Positions 17,609-26,186 of a stretch of DNA of 64,000 nucleotides are shown here, one piece after another (the first letter of the stretch is position 1; each line of letters begins with the position of its first letter). Source of the DNA: Bryobacteraceae bacterium (GTDB lineage: Bacteria > Acidobacteriota > Terriglobia > Bryobacterales > Bryobacteraceae); the NCBI GenBank assembly GCA_025928545.1, contig JAICJH010000029.1, positions 1 to 64,000 of the forward strand, given 5' to 3'. The translations under genes were made by a program, and so were the position numbers. The notes under the pieces were generated by a model, which did no database searches, was not told the DNA's origin, and was given only the letters and a program-made list of their open reading frames with translations.

Positions 17609-18367
17609 ATGGTGCTTATGGTTTTTTTCTTCCGGAAGTTTATCGAGATGCTGTTTCTGCCGATCGGCTTCTCCGGACTGTTAGTAGTCGCCGGCATCCT
17701 GCTGCGGCGGCGCTGGCTCGCGCTTACCGGCGTAGCCGCGCTTTACCTTTTCAGCACGCCTGTTGTGGCCACATTCATTTTGCGGCCCCTGGAAAATGCT
17801 TACCCGCCATCGACTATTGCGGCCGCACCTTCAGCCGACGCCATTGTGGTGTTGAGCGGCGGCATCGTCCGCGGCGTTATGCCGCCCGGAGTGCAATGGG
17901 GGGACGCCGCGAATCGCTATTTTACGGGATACGATCTGGCGATGGCGGGGAAAGCACCCTCCATCATCTTCACCGACGCAGGGACGGAGGATGCGCGTGG
18001 AGGCAGCCAGGCCGTGCTGGTTCGGCAGGCGGCAATTCGCGGGGGTGTGGCACAGGATCGGATCATCGTCACCGGCAAGGTTCTGACGACCGCGGATGAA
18101 GCTCGCGAAGTCGCGCAGATTCCGACAGTGCACTCTGTCCTGCTGGTAACAAGCGCATTTCACATGCCGCGGGCGGTGCTGTTATTTCAAAACCGCGGCC
18201 TGAAGGTTTATCCTTTTCCAACTGACGAGCGTACCTGGAGCAAGAGCTATTTGATCTCCACGTCGTTCATTCCAACATCCTCGGCTATACAGCGGTCGGA
18301 AGAAGCGATGCGCGAGTATTTAGGCCTGACGATCTATCGTCTGCTGATCCTGTTCCGATTGCGCTGA
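17609..18367 (+). CDS. YdcF/ElyC-like DUF218 membrane protein
   Basis: 252 residues. Two N-terminal hydrophobic segments (~1-20 and ~22-55, LLVVAGILL, GVAALYLFSTPVVATFIL) anchor a DUF218 domain with ADAIVVLSGGIV, a DxG-type loop (FTDAGTEDARGGS) and VTSAFHMPRAVLLFQ. Relatives SanA and ElyC affect envelope integrity and peptidoglycan/lipid carrier metabolism, but the biochemical activity is unsettled. ATG 17609 or the ATG three codons later are both possible. It converges on the VWA gene with only seven bases between stops. Confidence 0.85.
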   Translation: MVLMVFFFRKFIEMLFLPIGFSGLLVVAGILLRRRWLALTGVAALYLFSTPVVATFILRPLENAYPPSTIAAAPSADAIVVLSGGIVRGVMPPGVQWGDAANRYFTGYDLAMAGKAPSIIFTDAGTEDARGGSQAVLVRQAAIRGGVAQDRIIVTGKVLTTADEAREVAQIPTVHSVLLVTSAFHMPRAVLLFQNRGLKVYPFPTDERTWSKSYLISTSFIPTSSAIQRSEEAMREYLGLTIYRLLILFRLR

Positions 18368-18374
18368 CGCCAAC

Positions 18375-20555
18375 CTACATGCCTGCGCCAGGCGCGACGA
18401 CAGCAGCAGGGCTTGCGGCGGGAAGCACTTTGATTTCGGCCCGCTGGAAACCGAACTTGTGGCCGTTCTCATCCACGAGGTTGATCTGGCAGGTGTAGAT
18501 CCCGGTCGGGAGTTTCGCCAAAGGCACCTGGAACTGCACCGGCAGAGTCATACCGCGTTTCGGGATGAAGCTATCGAGGTGCACTGTTTCCGATTCGAAC
18601 ATCTTGTTGTTGTTGCGGTAGAAGGTCAGGGTAGCCGCGACGCTCGGCTTCTGGTCGGCGCCAAGCGTCGGATCATAGACTTCCATGTAGAGGTAAAGAT
18701 TCTGATCTTTGCGGAAGACTCTGGTGATGCTCGGCACCAACTGCTGCCCGTCTTCCACCAGCGGGTTCGCGTCGGCTGTCTTGCTGCGCGGATCCGCCTT
18801 GCCCACGGCTTCTTTCAGCGGCTGCCTCTGACTGCTGAGCACGACTGTGCTGGTTTTGATTTTCGCCGGCTGGTCGGGCGCGAGATCCGGAACCACAAAA
18901 GTTGTTTCGTAAGTCCCCATCTTGCCGGTTTCGTTTTCGCGGGTCAGAAACTTGAGTTTGTAGGAGCCTGGCGGCACCGTGAAGCCGGTATCGTACGCGA
19001 TGGTCCGGCTGTTCAGCTGCGCGAGAGACTGCTGCGCCAACTGAATACGCACCGTATCGGCCACTTGCCCGCGCATCTGGTCTTTCATATCGCGCAACTG
19101 ACCGATGAAGTCCAAATCCGTCTTCGCGTTCCCTTTGCTCTTCGCCAACGCGATTTCCGAACCCGGAATCTTCACGTTGAAGGGCACGAAATAGCGGTCG
19201 CGCGCGAGGCGGAAATAGTTCACTTCGCCCGCGAGGGTCAGATCCGTGATGGGATCTCCCAGCGTTAATGCTTCCTGAAGCTGGTCGTCTTTGTCTGTCC
19301 GATTGAATTTGCCGAACGATTTGTCTGCGAAGTATCCATGCTTGTAATCGAGTTTGGCGGAAGCCGCATCCGGACGGGTAATTTTCACGTTCACGGTGCG
19401 GTACTTGCCATCGGTTTTCATATTGGTGCTGTAGTAGCCGAGGATGTAGTAACTTCCAATGTCATCGCGGGCCTGCTCCATACCGAGAGTCAGATCGTTG
19501 TTTTCGGCGAACAGCTTGCCACCGGTATCGGCCGCCATGGTGGAAAGGGTTTCCTGAGCCGAATCGTTGGCTGCGCCGCCGCGACCGCCGCCTCGTCCGC
19601 CAGAACCGCCGCCACCGGTGAACAGACTGGAACCGCTGCCCGAAGCTGTGCTCGCATCGCCACCCGGGGCCGACGCTGTCATGCCTCTGGCATCCACCGG
19701 ATAGATTGCAACGTTGGCTTTCTTCGCGGTATTGATCAGCTTCATCAGTTCCGCCTGGTTGTCCAGACCCGATTGGGTAATGCCGCTGGAGAAATACATC
19801 AGAGCTTTCTTTTCCGGAAACGGGGCCAAGAGCTTGGCCGCTGTCGCGATTGTGGAAAGCTTTTTATCGACGTTGAAGATATCGAACTCGGTCTGGTCGG
19901 CGCTGAAAGTGCTGTCGTCCGACTGATCGCCCGCGCCAAAGTTTTCGGCAAGGTCGGCGCCTTCGCCGATGTTGAATTTCTTGACGGCGGTTTCGAGCGC
20001 ATCTTTGTCGTCGGTGAAATCCTGCGAGACTTCGAGCGGCCCTGTGGTTGCGATCATGATGGCAACCAGGTCGGCGGGCTTGAGTCCTTTATGGATGAAA
20101 TCAATGGCTGATTTCTGAACTCGAATCTGCTCGGCGACGGCCATGGTGCTGAAGTCGAACAGCATTGCGACGAGGCGCCGATCCTGGTAACGGATGATCG
20201 GCTGGGGCTTGCCTGGTTTGGTCGCGACAGGGGCAACGGGGGCCGACGTCGCAACATTGGACGGAGCCGCGGCGCTGGAGGCTGCGGCAGGCTTGATTGC
20301 GGGGACGGCCGGAGGCGGCGTATCCAGATCAAGCTTCTGAAAATCGAACACGGCAATCTGCTGCTGTTTGCCGTCTTCGGTGAGCGCAAAATCGCCTTTT
20401 TGCAAGTCTTCAATGACTTTGCCGGACTTGTCTTTGACGCCCACGTCAATGATTACGAGCGTGGTGTTGGACGTAAACGTTACCGGCGCCTGTTGCGCGG
20501 GCATCGTACCGAAAGTCAGGACAAATACCAAGCCGAATATCAGGATTCTCTTCAT
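18375..20555 (-). CDS. Secreted VWA-domain protein (TIGR03436 type)
   Basis: 726 residues from ATG 20555, where a signal peptide begins (MKRILIFGLVFVLTFGTMPAQ). The N-terminal strands VTFTSNTTLVIIDVGVKDKSGK and LTEDGKQQQIAVFDF are typical of the acidobacterial VWFA-related family; the VWA core follows (LVAMLFDFSTMA ~155, with further metal-site-like segments, and ALMYFSSGITQ). A Gly/Arg-rich stretch (~315-335) interrupts it, and the C-terminal half (~440-720) is beta-rich, probably Ig-like. Family members are abundant in soil acidobacteria; function unknown. A 98 bp-scale divergent gap separates it from the hydrolase gene. Confidence 0.85.
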   Translation of the reverse strand: MKRILIFGLVFVLTFGTMPAQQAPVTFTSNTTLVIIDVGVKDKSGKVIEDLQKGDFALTEDGKQQQIAVFDFQKLDLDTPPPAVPAIKPAAASSAAAPSNVATSAPVAPVATKPGKPQPIIRYQDRRLVAMLFDFSTMAVAEQIRVQKSAIDFIHKGLKPADLVAIMIATTGPLEVSQDFTDDKDALETAVKKFNIGEGADLAENFGAGDQSDDSTFSADQTEFDIFNVDKKLSTIATAAKLLAPFPEKKALMYFSSGITQSGLDNQAELMKLINTAKKANVAIYPVDARGMTASAPGGDASTASGSGSSLFTGGGGSGGRGGGRGGAANDSAQETLSTMAADTGGKLFAENNDLTLGMEQARDDIGSYYILGYYSTNMKTDGKYRTVNVKITRPDAASAKLDYKHGYFADKSFGKFNRTDKDDQLQEALTLGDPITDLTLAGEVNYFRLARDRYFVPFNVKIPGSEIALAKSKGNAKTDLDFIGQLRDMKDQMRGQVADTVRIQLAQQSLAQLNSRTIAYDTGFTVPPGSYKLKFLTRENETGKMGTYETTFVVPDLAPDQPAKIKTSTVVLSSQRQPLKEAVGKADPRSKTADANPLVEDGQQLVPSITRVFRKDQNLYLYMEVYDPTLGADQKPSVAATLTFYRNNNKMFESETVHLDSFIPKRGMTLPVQFQVPLAKLPTGIYTCQINLVDENGHKFGFQRAEIKVLPAASPAAVVAPGAGM

Positions 20556-20747
20556 CGCATGCCCCGTTTCCCGTGCGCGTTTTTCGTGCTTCACACCGTG
20601 AGTATATGGGTCCTGACGAGCAAATGCGCCTGCTATTGCAACTATTTACAAAAGCAGGTACTTGGGCGTTAATTTTCTTTACAAAACGCTGGGAACTCGC
20701 ACTGGGCACGAATAACGCGCCCCATGGAATGTGATAAGACTATTGCC

Positions 20748-22484
20748 ATGCCGCGACTGCCGATCGTCATATTAGCCTCCTGCCTGATTGCGAATGGCCA
20801 GATACCCGCGAGGGACGCACGCAATTCGGAGACTCCAAATACAGATACGCATTTCACGGCCCGCGCCTACAAATCGCTGACGGAGTGGGAGGCGCGTAAG
20901 CAGGCGCTCCGAACTCACATACTGTCAGCGGCCGGGCTACTGCCCATGTTTCCGAAGAACGATCTGCATCCGCAGATCTTCGGACGAGTGCAGAACCGCG
21001 ACTGCATTATTGAAAAAGTTCTGATCGAAACGCTGCCCGGATATTACCTTGCGGGCAACCTCTACAGCCCGTTGAAACCGGCTCCGGCGGGCGGATACCC
21101 CGCGATCATCAGTCCGCACGGGCACTGGAATTACGGAAGGCTGGAGAATACGGATATCGCGTCGGTACCGGCGCGAGCGATCAATCTGGCCCGCCAGGGA
21201 TATATCGTGTTCAGCTACGACATGGTGGGGTATAACGACACGATTCAGACTCCGCACGATTTCGGCGACAAACCGGAGGAGGAACTCTGGGGTTTCGGCC
21301 CGTTCGGATTGCAACTTTGGAACTCGATTCGTGCGATTGATTTTCTGGAGAAATTACCCGGGGTGAATCCCCGGATGCTGGGCGCAACGGGAGCTTCGGG
21401 CGGAGGAACGCAGACGTTTATGGTTTCGGCTGTGGACGACCGAATCCGGTTCTCCGCGCCCGCCAACATGGTGTCGTTAATCATGCAGGGGGGCGGGCTC
21501 TGCGAGAATGCGCCGGGTTTGCGCTTCGATACCAACAACGTGGATATCGCGGCGATGATGGCGCCGCGGCCGATGATCATGTCGGCTGCAACAGGAGACT
21601 GGACGCGGAATATGGCGACCGAGGAGTATCCTGCCGTGCGGGCGATTTACGAGTTGTACGACAAGGCAGCGGAAGTGGAGATGTTTTTCCAGGACGCTCC
21701 GCATAACTACAACAAGGTGAACCGCGAGGCGACTTATGCATTTTTCGGCAAGCACGTGTTGGGAGAAGGTGACGCGTCAAAGCTGAAAGAAAAGAATATT
21801 CAGACTGAGAAGCTGCAGGATATGCTGGTGCTCCATAACCGGACATTGCCGGCCAATGCGATCACGTTCGCCCAGTTGTTCGAAGCATGGAAGACTATGG
21901 CGCGGGCACAAACATCGGATTTACGCCAGCGCCTCACGGCCGCGCTGGCGACGGAATGGCCCGCGCAGGTGGTGAGCGAAGGAACAGGAGAAAGAATCGC
22001 GCTGGGGCGGGCCGGCAAAGGCGACCGGATTCCGGCCATCCGGATCAAGGGCACCAATCCTCCGGCGCTGGTGGTTCATCCGGACGGCGCGGAGGCGGCG
22101 CGAAAAGATCCGGCAACGGCACGCCTGATTCAATCGGGCCGCGCCGTGTTATTGATCGATGCATTCCAGACGGGCTCTGCGACAGCTCCGCGCGACCGTA
22201 AGGTCAAAATGTTTCTCACGTTCAACAGGACAGACGATGCCAACCGGGTGCAGGATATTCTGACATCTCTGGCGTGGCTGAAGCAGGCGAAAACCCAGTT
22301 GAACTGCATGGGAAAGGCGGCGGTGTGGTGTGAGTTCGCGGCTGCCGTGGCTCCCGTCCCGGTGGAACTGAAAGCCGATATCTCCGGATTTCACGGGACG
22401 GACGACGAATTCGCGAAAGACTTCTTCGTTCCCGGCATTCAACGCGCGGGCGGACTCAGCGGTGCGATGGCTCTGTTGAAATAG
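20748..22484 (+). CDS. Secreted alpha/beta hydrolase (acetylxylan-esterase-like)
   Basis: 578 residues from ATG 20748, where a signal peptide starts (MPRLPIVILASCLIANGQ). The hydrolase core shows YPAIISPHGHWNYG, GYIVFSYDMVGYND, the nucleophile elbow GATGASGGGTQ and the His in FFQDAPHNYNK, matching the large acidobacterial/planctomycete family annotated as acetyl xylan esterase or dienelactone-hydrolase-like. The C-terminal ~200 residues form a second, degenerate hydrolase-like domain (ALVVHPDGAEAA, AVLLIDAFQTG). Substrate unknown. Convergent with the cupin gene, with two bases between stops. Confidence 0.82.
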   Translation: MPRLPIVILASCLIANGQIPARDARNSETPNTDTHFTARAYKSLTEWEARKQALRTHILSAAGLLPMFPKNDLHPQIFGRVQNRDCIIEKVLIETLPGYYLAGNLYSPLKPAPAGGYPAIISPHGHWNYGRLENTDIASVPARAINLARQGYIVFSYDMVGYNDTIQTPHDFGDKPEEELWGFGPFGLQLWNSIRAIDFLEKLPGVNPRMLGATGASGGGTQTFMVSAVDDRIRFSAPANMVSLIMQGGGLCENAPGLRFDTNNVDIAAMMAPRPMIMSAATGDWTRNMATEEYPAVRAIYELYDKAAEVEMFFQDAPHNYNKVNREATYAFFGKHVLGEGDASKLKEKNIQTEKLQDMLVLHNRTLPANAITFAQLFEAWKTMARAQTSDLRQRLTAALATEWPAQVVSEGTGERIALGRAGKGDRIPAIRIKGTNPPALVVHPDGAEAARKDPATARLIQSGRAVLLIDAFQTGSATAPRDRKVKMFLTFNRTDDANRVQDILTSLAWLKQAKTQLNCMGKAAVWCEFAAAVAPVPVELKADISGFHGTDDEFAKDFFVPGIQRAGGLSGAMALLK

Positions 22485-22486
22485 CG

Positions 22487-23110
22487 TCAGTTCCGGAGTT
22501 CCACGAGAATCATTTCGAGCGGCTTGCCGCCGGCGTTTTCGACCTTCCAGTTGCCGGGAGTTTCCCAGACGGCATCGCCTGCTTTATGGGGCGTGGACTC
22601 CTGGTCAGTGAGGTAGACGGCTACAGCGCCGTGGTCACGCGTCATTGCGGGAGTGGATTGGTGAGGACCCAGCTTCAGCCGAAGCACGCGGACCTGATTG
22701 TTCTCAAATTCCACTTTGAAGTATTTGGCGGAGGGTTTCTTTAGAGCGACAACGGCCACACCTGGTTTCTTCAACTCAATCTCAACAATATTGAAGGCAT
22801 CGTCACTCACAACTTCCGGCGAGTGCATGCCCTCGGGTACGCTCCAGACCACCTGCCCGGCCTTCCATTCAAATACCGCGGGCGCGCGTCCGTCCTGATA
22901 CTCGAAACGCTGCCGTCCATCCTGGAGGTACACCATGACGCGGTTCACTTTGTGTTCGTGAAAGCTTCCTTTGACGTGCGCTTTCTCAAGCGCGCGGGTT
23001 ACTTTCACGTCGTTGTTTTCAAACAACGAGGCGGATGGCAGCGCCGCAAAACCGAATACAGCCAGAGCGCCGCAAAACACCGGCAGGATCTTCAAAATGG
23101 GTTTCGACAC
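22487..23110 (-). CDS. Exported two-domain cupin-like protein
   Basis: 207 residues, GTG start. A hydrophobic N-terminus (ILPVFCGALAVFGFAALPSAS) suggests export. Two similar halves follow, each beginning with a strand like FENNDVKVTRALEKAH and FENNQVRVLRLKLGPHQ and ending in W-x-G/W-x-P segments (FEWKAGQVVWSVPEGMH; KAGDAVWETPGNW), i.e. an internal duplication of a cupin-type beta-barrel. The usual HxH metal ligands are only partly represented (FHEHK in the first half), so enzymatic activity is doubtful. No known partner next to it. Confidence 0.65.
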   Translation of the reverse strand: MSKPILKILPVFCGALAVFGFAALPSASLFENNDVKVTRALEKAHVKGSFHEHKVNRVMVYLQDGRQRFEYQDGRAPAVFEWKAGQVVWSVPEGMHSPEVVSDDAFNIVEIELKKPGVAVVALKKPSAKYFKVEFENNQVRVLRLKLGPHQSTPAMTRDHGAVAVYLTDQESTPHKAGDAVWETPGNWKVENAGGKPLEMILVELRN

Positions 23111-23117
23111 TTCGCGA

Positions 23118-24287
23118 TTATACAGGCTTGAAGCAGATCGGAAGGTTCTCGGGACCGAGAACGTGCAGGGCTTTGCGCGGTTTCCACGGTTCGTTACTGG
23201 TGCGGCCGAAGGTCCCGACGAGATTCAGGAATTCGGTAAACGCAACGCGAGCTTCGAGCCGCGAAAGCGGGGCGCCCAGGCAAAAGTGAATGCCGTGCCC
23301 GAAGGCAATATGCGGATTGGGATCGCGCGCGATATCGTAGCGATCCGGATCAGGGAACTGCAGCGGATCGCGATTGGCGGAACCGATCATCGCCAGCACA
23401 CGTTTTCCGGCGGGAATTGTCTGGCCATGCAACTCCACATCCTGACGCATCGCGCGGAACATGAACTGTAAGGGTGAACTGTGACGAAGCGATTCCTCGA
23501 TGGCCGATGGCAGAAGGCCCGGTTCGGCGCGCAAGCGGGCGAGCTGATCCGGGTTTTCCATGAGACACAGCAGGGTGTTGTTGAGCAGATTGGTGGTGGT
23601 TTCGTTGCCGGCTACGAGCAGGAGTTGCACGAAGGCGACGATTTCATCCGCGGTTAACCGGGCCCCGTCGACTTCGGCGTGTACGAGATTGGTCAGCAGG
23701 TCGTCCTTCGGCGCGCGGCGCCTGTCTTCGAGGATTGCAGGAAGGTATTCGGCCATTTCGAGAGTGGTGGCGCGAAAGGCGAGGCCAGCTTCGGCACCGG
23801 CGGCAGCGCCTGAAACTGTGTAGCTCAGGGTGAGGATGACGTCGCTCCAGTGCCGGAAGCGGGGCCAATCGGCGGCGGGAATGCCGATCAGTTCCGCGAT
23901 CACTTTGAGCGGCAGCGGAACCGCGAAGTCGGCTGCGAAATCCATCTCGCCGCGATCCAGCACGGGATATAACAGCTCGCGGCTCAATTGGCGAATACGC
24001 GGTTCGAGGTTTGCAACGATGCCTGGAGTAAAGGCGCGGCTGATGAGGGCCCGCAGCTTTGTGTGGCGCGGAGGGTCGAAAAAGATCATCCAGGAGGGGG
24101 CGCGCTGGTTGGCTGCTGACATATCGGAAGCGAAGGCGGAGTGGTCGGTTAACGCACGCTTCACGCCCGCATAATCGAAGATCATCCAGAAATCGGTGCG
24201 CGGTTCGTATAACGGCGGCTGCGCGGTGCGCATCCGCTCATAGAGAGGATAGGGATTGCGCCGGAAGTCATCCGAGAATAAGTCCAT
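23118..24287 (-). CDS. Cytochrome P450
   Basis: 389 residues from ATG 24287; a TTG at 24305 would add six. The bacterial class is clear: I-helix oxygen-activation site AGNETTTNLL, ExxR in ESLRHSSP, HIAFGHGIHFCLGAPLSRLEA with the heme-ligating Cys, and the meander. There is no membrane anchor, so it is a soluble CYP needing separate ferredoxin/reductase partners, not encoded nearby. Substrate unknown. It is followed by the cupin-like gene's start after seven bases, so the two could be co-transcribed. Confidence 0.95.
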   Translation of the reverse strand: MDLFSDDFRRNPYPLYERMRTAQPPLYEPRTDFWMIFDYAGVKRALTDHSAFASDMSAANQRAPSWMIFFDPPRHTKLRALISRAFTPGIVANLEPRIRQLSRELLYPVLDRGEMDFAADFAVPLPLKVIAELIGIPAADWPRFRHWSDVILTLSYTVSGAAAGAEAGLAFRATTLEMAEYLPAILEDRRRAPKDDLLTNLVHAEVDGARLTADEIVAFVQLLLVAGNETTTNLLNNTLLCLMENPDQLARLRAEPGLLPSAIEESLRHSSPLQFMFRAMRQDVELHGQTIPAGKRVLAMIGSANRDPLQFPDPDRYDIARDPNPHIAFGHGIHFCLGAPLSRLEARVAFTEFLNLVGTFGRTSNEPWKPRKALHVLGPENLPICFKPV

Positions 24288-24353
24288 AGGAATAATATGG
24301 CTCAAGTCAGAGAGAGACTCCAGGGAACTGCCGTGAATTCACGGTTAACGGTG

Positions 24354-26120
24354 TCAGTGCAGACCTAGTTTTTCCACCAGAGCCTGGAAGCGCGGCTGCT
24401 CACGGAAAGCATCGAAGCCATAGCCGACGCGTGCGATCAGGAGCTCATATTCGCGATTCTGAAAAGCCTGCTCGACGGCCGCGAGCGCTTCGTCCATCTG
24501 CTTCAAATGAAGGTGGAGCCAGACGAAAACCATGGCGGGGATGAACTCCTGTCGGCCTCGCTTGGTGAGACTTTGCAGCAGTTCTTGCGCGGGCGCCGGA
24601 TTGCCGCATAAAGCGTGAATATCGGCCACATAGGCTTCGTGCTGAATACTCGGAGCGTCGCGTTGGAGGCGTTCGTATTGCGTCAAAGCTTCCGGAATCC
24701 GGCGCTGGCCGTGCAGGGCCAAGGCGAGAGTCAAGCGAACAAACCCGTCTTCGGGACGCGATTTGAGTATCTGGAGGCACTGCTGTTCGGCATCCGGAAG
24801 CCGACGGCCCAGCAGAAGAATGAAAGCGTGGCTGCGCGCTAACTGGGGCGAATAGGGATCGAGCTGGCGGGCGAAACGATTCTCCGCCAGGGCTTCTTCG
24901 ATACGGCCCCGGGGCGCGAGGTAGCAGGTGGCGTAATCATCGTGAACTTCGGCGGCGTTGGGCGCGAGCCGCAGGGCAAGCTGAAAATGCTTCTCCGCTT
25001 CAGACCAGTTCCACTCGTGGCGGGAAATGATGCTTGCGATCAGGGAGTGCGCTTCAGCGAGTTCCGGGTCGACCGCGAGCGCTCGCCGGAGTGCTGAGAT
25101 TGCATGGGGCACGACGTCTTTCGGCGGCATCACTCCGAGCAGAATGAGATTCATCTGGCAGCGGGCAATTCCCAACAGCGGAAGAGGATAATTCGGGTCG
25201 GCCGCGGCAGCCTGACGAAAGAGCGCCATGGCTTCGTTCTGGGCGGGAATCTCGAACCGGTCGAGCAGGTAGCGGCCTTTCAGATATAGCTCGAATGCGG
25301 CTGGATTTGCAGTGTGACGTTTGCTCATGCGGCGGCGGTCGCCGAGCGTGAGTTCCAGATGTACGGCGGAGACGACTGCCTCGGCAACATCCTGCTGGAC
25401 AGTCCACGTGTCGGCGAGAGCGCATTCAAAAGTGTCAGACCAGAGGTGCGTCCCGGTGGCGACTTCGGTCAATTGAGCGACGATTCGGACGCGGCTCTTA
25501 TGCCTGCGCACGCTGCCTTCAATTACCATTACCGCGCCGAGTTGCCCGCCGATTTCGCGCACGTCCATCGCTTTGCCCTTGAAAGCGAAGGCGGAGGTCC
25601 GGGAGATCACCCGAAGACGCGGGGCGCGAGAGAGAACGGAGGTCAGCTCGTCCGTCAGGCTATCGCTCCAGAATCCATTTTCGGGGCCGGGGCTTAAATC
25701 GCGGAAGGGCAGAACTGCGATGGAAAGCGGTGGGGGCTTGCGGGCGGCACGAGAATTTCCGCGCACGTTCTTGCCGCGGAAGGCGGGTGCGTAAGCGCCT
25801 CGCGGAACTTCGATGATCAGTGAATCGCCGCGGCCGGGGCCGCGATAGTAAGCCCCCAGCCGCTTGCGGAGTTTGACCGCTTCCACACGGACGATGGTGT
25901 CGGTGACGGGATCAAACGCGGGGCCGCGATCGAAGACTTCCACGCCGAGGACATACTCTTTCAAAGTGTCGGCTTTATTCTGGAGGGCGGTTTCGACCAG
26001 AAAGCGGAGGAAGCGACTGGCTCGCGCGGATGCCGCAAAATGCGCGCTGCCCAGCAGTTTTTCGAGGGCGGAACGAATTGCTTCAGCGGTGGGTGCTCCG
26101 CTCTGCACGCGTTGCTGCAT
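24354..26120 (-). CDS. TolB/FlgO-like domain protein with TPRs, regulator-like
   Basis: 588 residues, ATG. Three parts: an N-terminal module (~10-115; SARASRFLRFLVETAL, IVRVEAVKLRKRLGAYY, IEVPRGAYAPAF) that is widespread at the start of acidobacterial and proteobacterial signal-transduction-like proteins; a TolB/FlgO-like segment (~130-265; SIAVLPFRDLSPGPEN, SDSLTDELTSVLSR, VIEGSVRRHKSRVRIVAQL); and TPRs to the C-terminus (~270-580). The same TolB-TPR arrangement occurs with adenylate cyclase or winged-helix modules elsewhere. No catalytic cyclase domain is present. A DNA-binding role for the N-terminal module is possible but unproven. Confidence 0.75.
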   Translation of the reverse strand: MQQRVQSGAPTAEAIRSALEKLLGSAHFAASARASRFLRFLVETALQNKADTLKEYVLGVEVFDRGPAFDPVTDTIVRVEAVKLRKRLGAYYRGPGRGDSLIIEVPRGAYAPAFRGKNVRGNSRAARKPPPLSIAVLPFRDLSPGPENGFWSDSLTDELTSVLSRAPRLRVISRTSAFAFKGKAMDVREIGGQLGAVMVIEGSVRRHKSRVRIVAQLTEVATGTHLWSDTFECALADTWTVQQDVAEAVVSAVHLELTLGDRRRMSKRHTANPAAFELYLKGRYLLDRFEIPAQNEAMALFRQAAAADPNYPLPLLGIARCQMNLILLGVMPPKDVVPHAISALRRALAVDPELAEAHSLIASIISRHEWNWSEAEKHFQLALRLAPNAAEVHDDYATCYLAPRGRIEEALAENRFARQLDPYSPQLARSHAFILLLGRRLPDAEQQCLQILKSRPEDGFVRLTLALALHGQRRIPEALTQYERLQRDAPSIQHEAYVADIHALCGNPAPAQELLQSLTKRGRQEFIPAMVFVWLHLHLKQMDEALAAVEQAFQNREYELLIARVGYGFDAFREQPRFQALVEKLGLH

Positions 26121-26186
26121 CTTGCTTATTTTTGCATTTCGCGGCGGAGAGTTCGAAAAGCGTCGTGCAGTTATTGGCCCCCGAGG

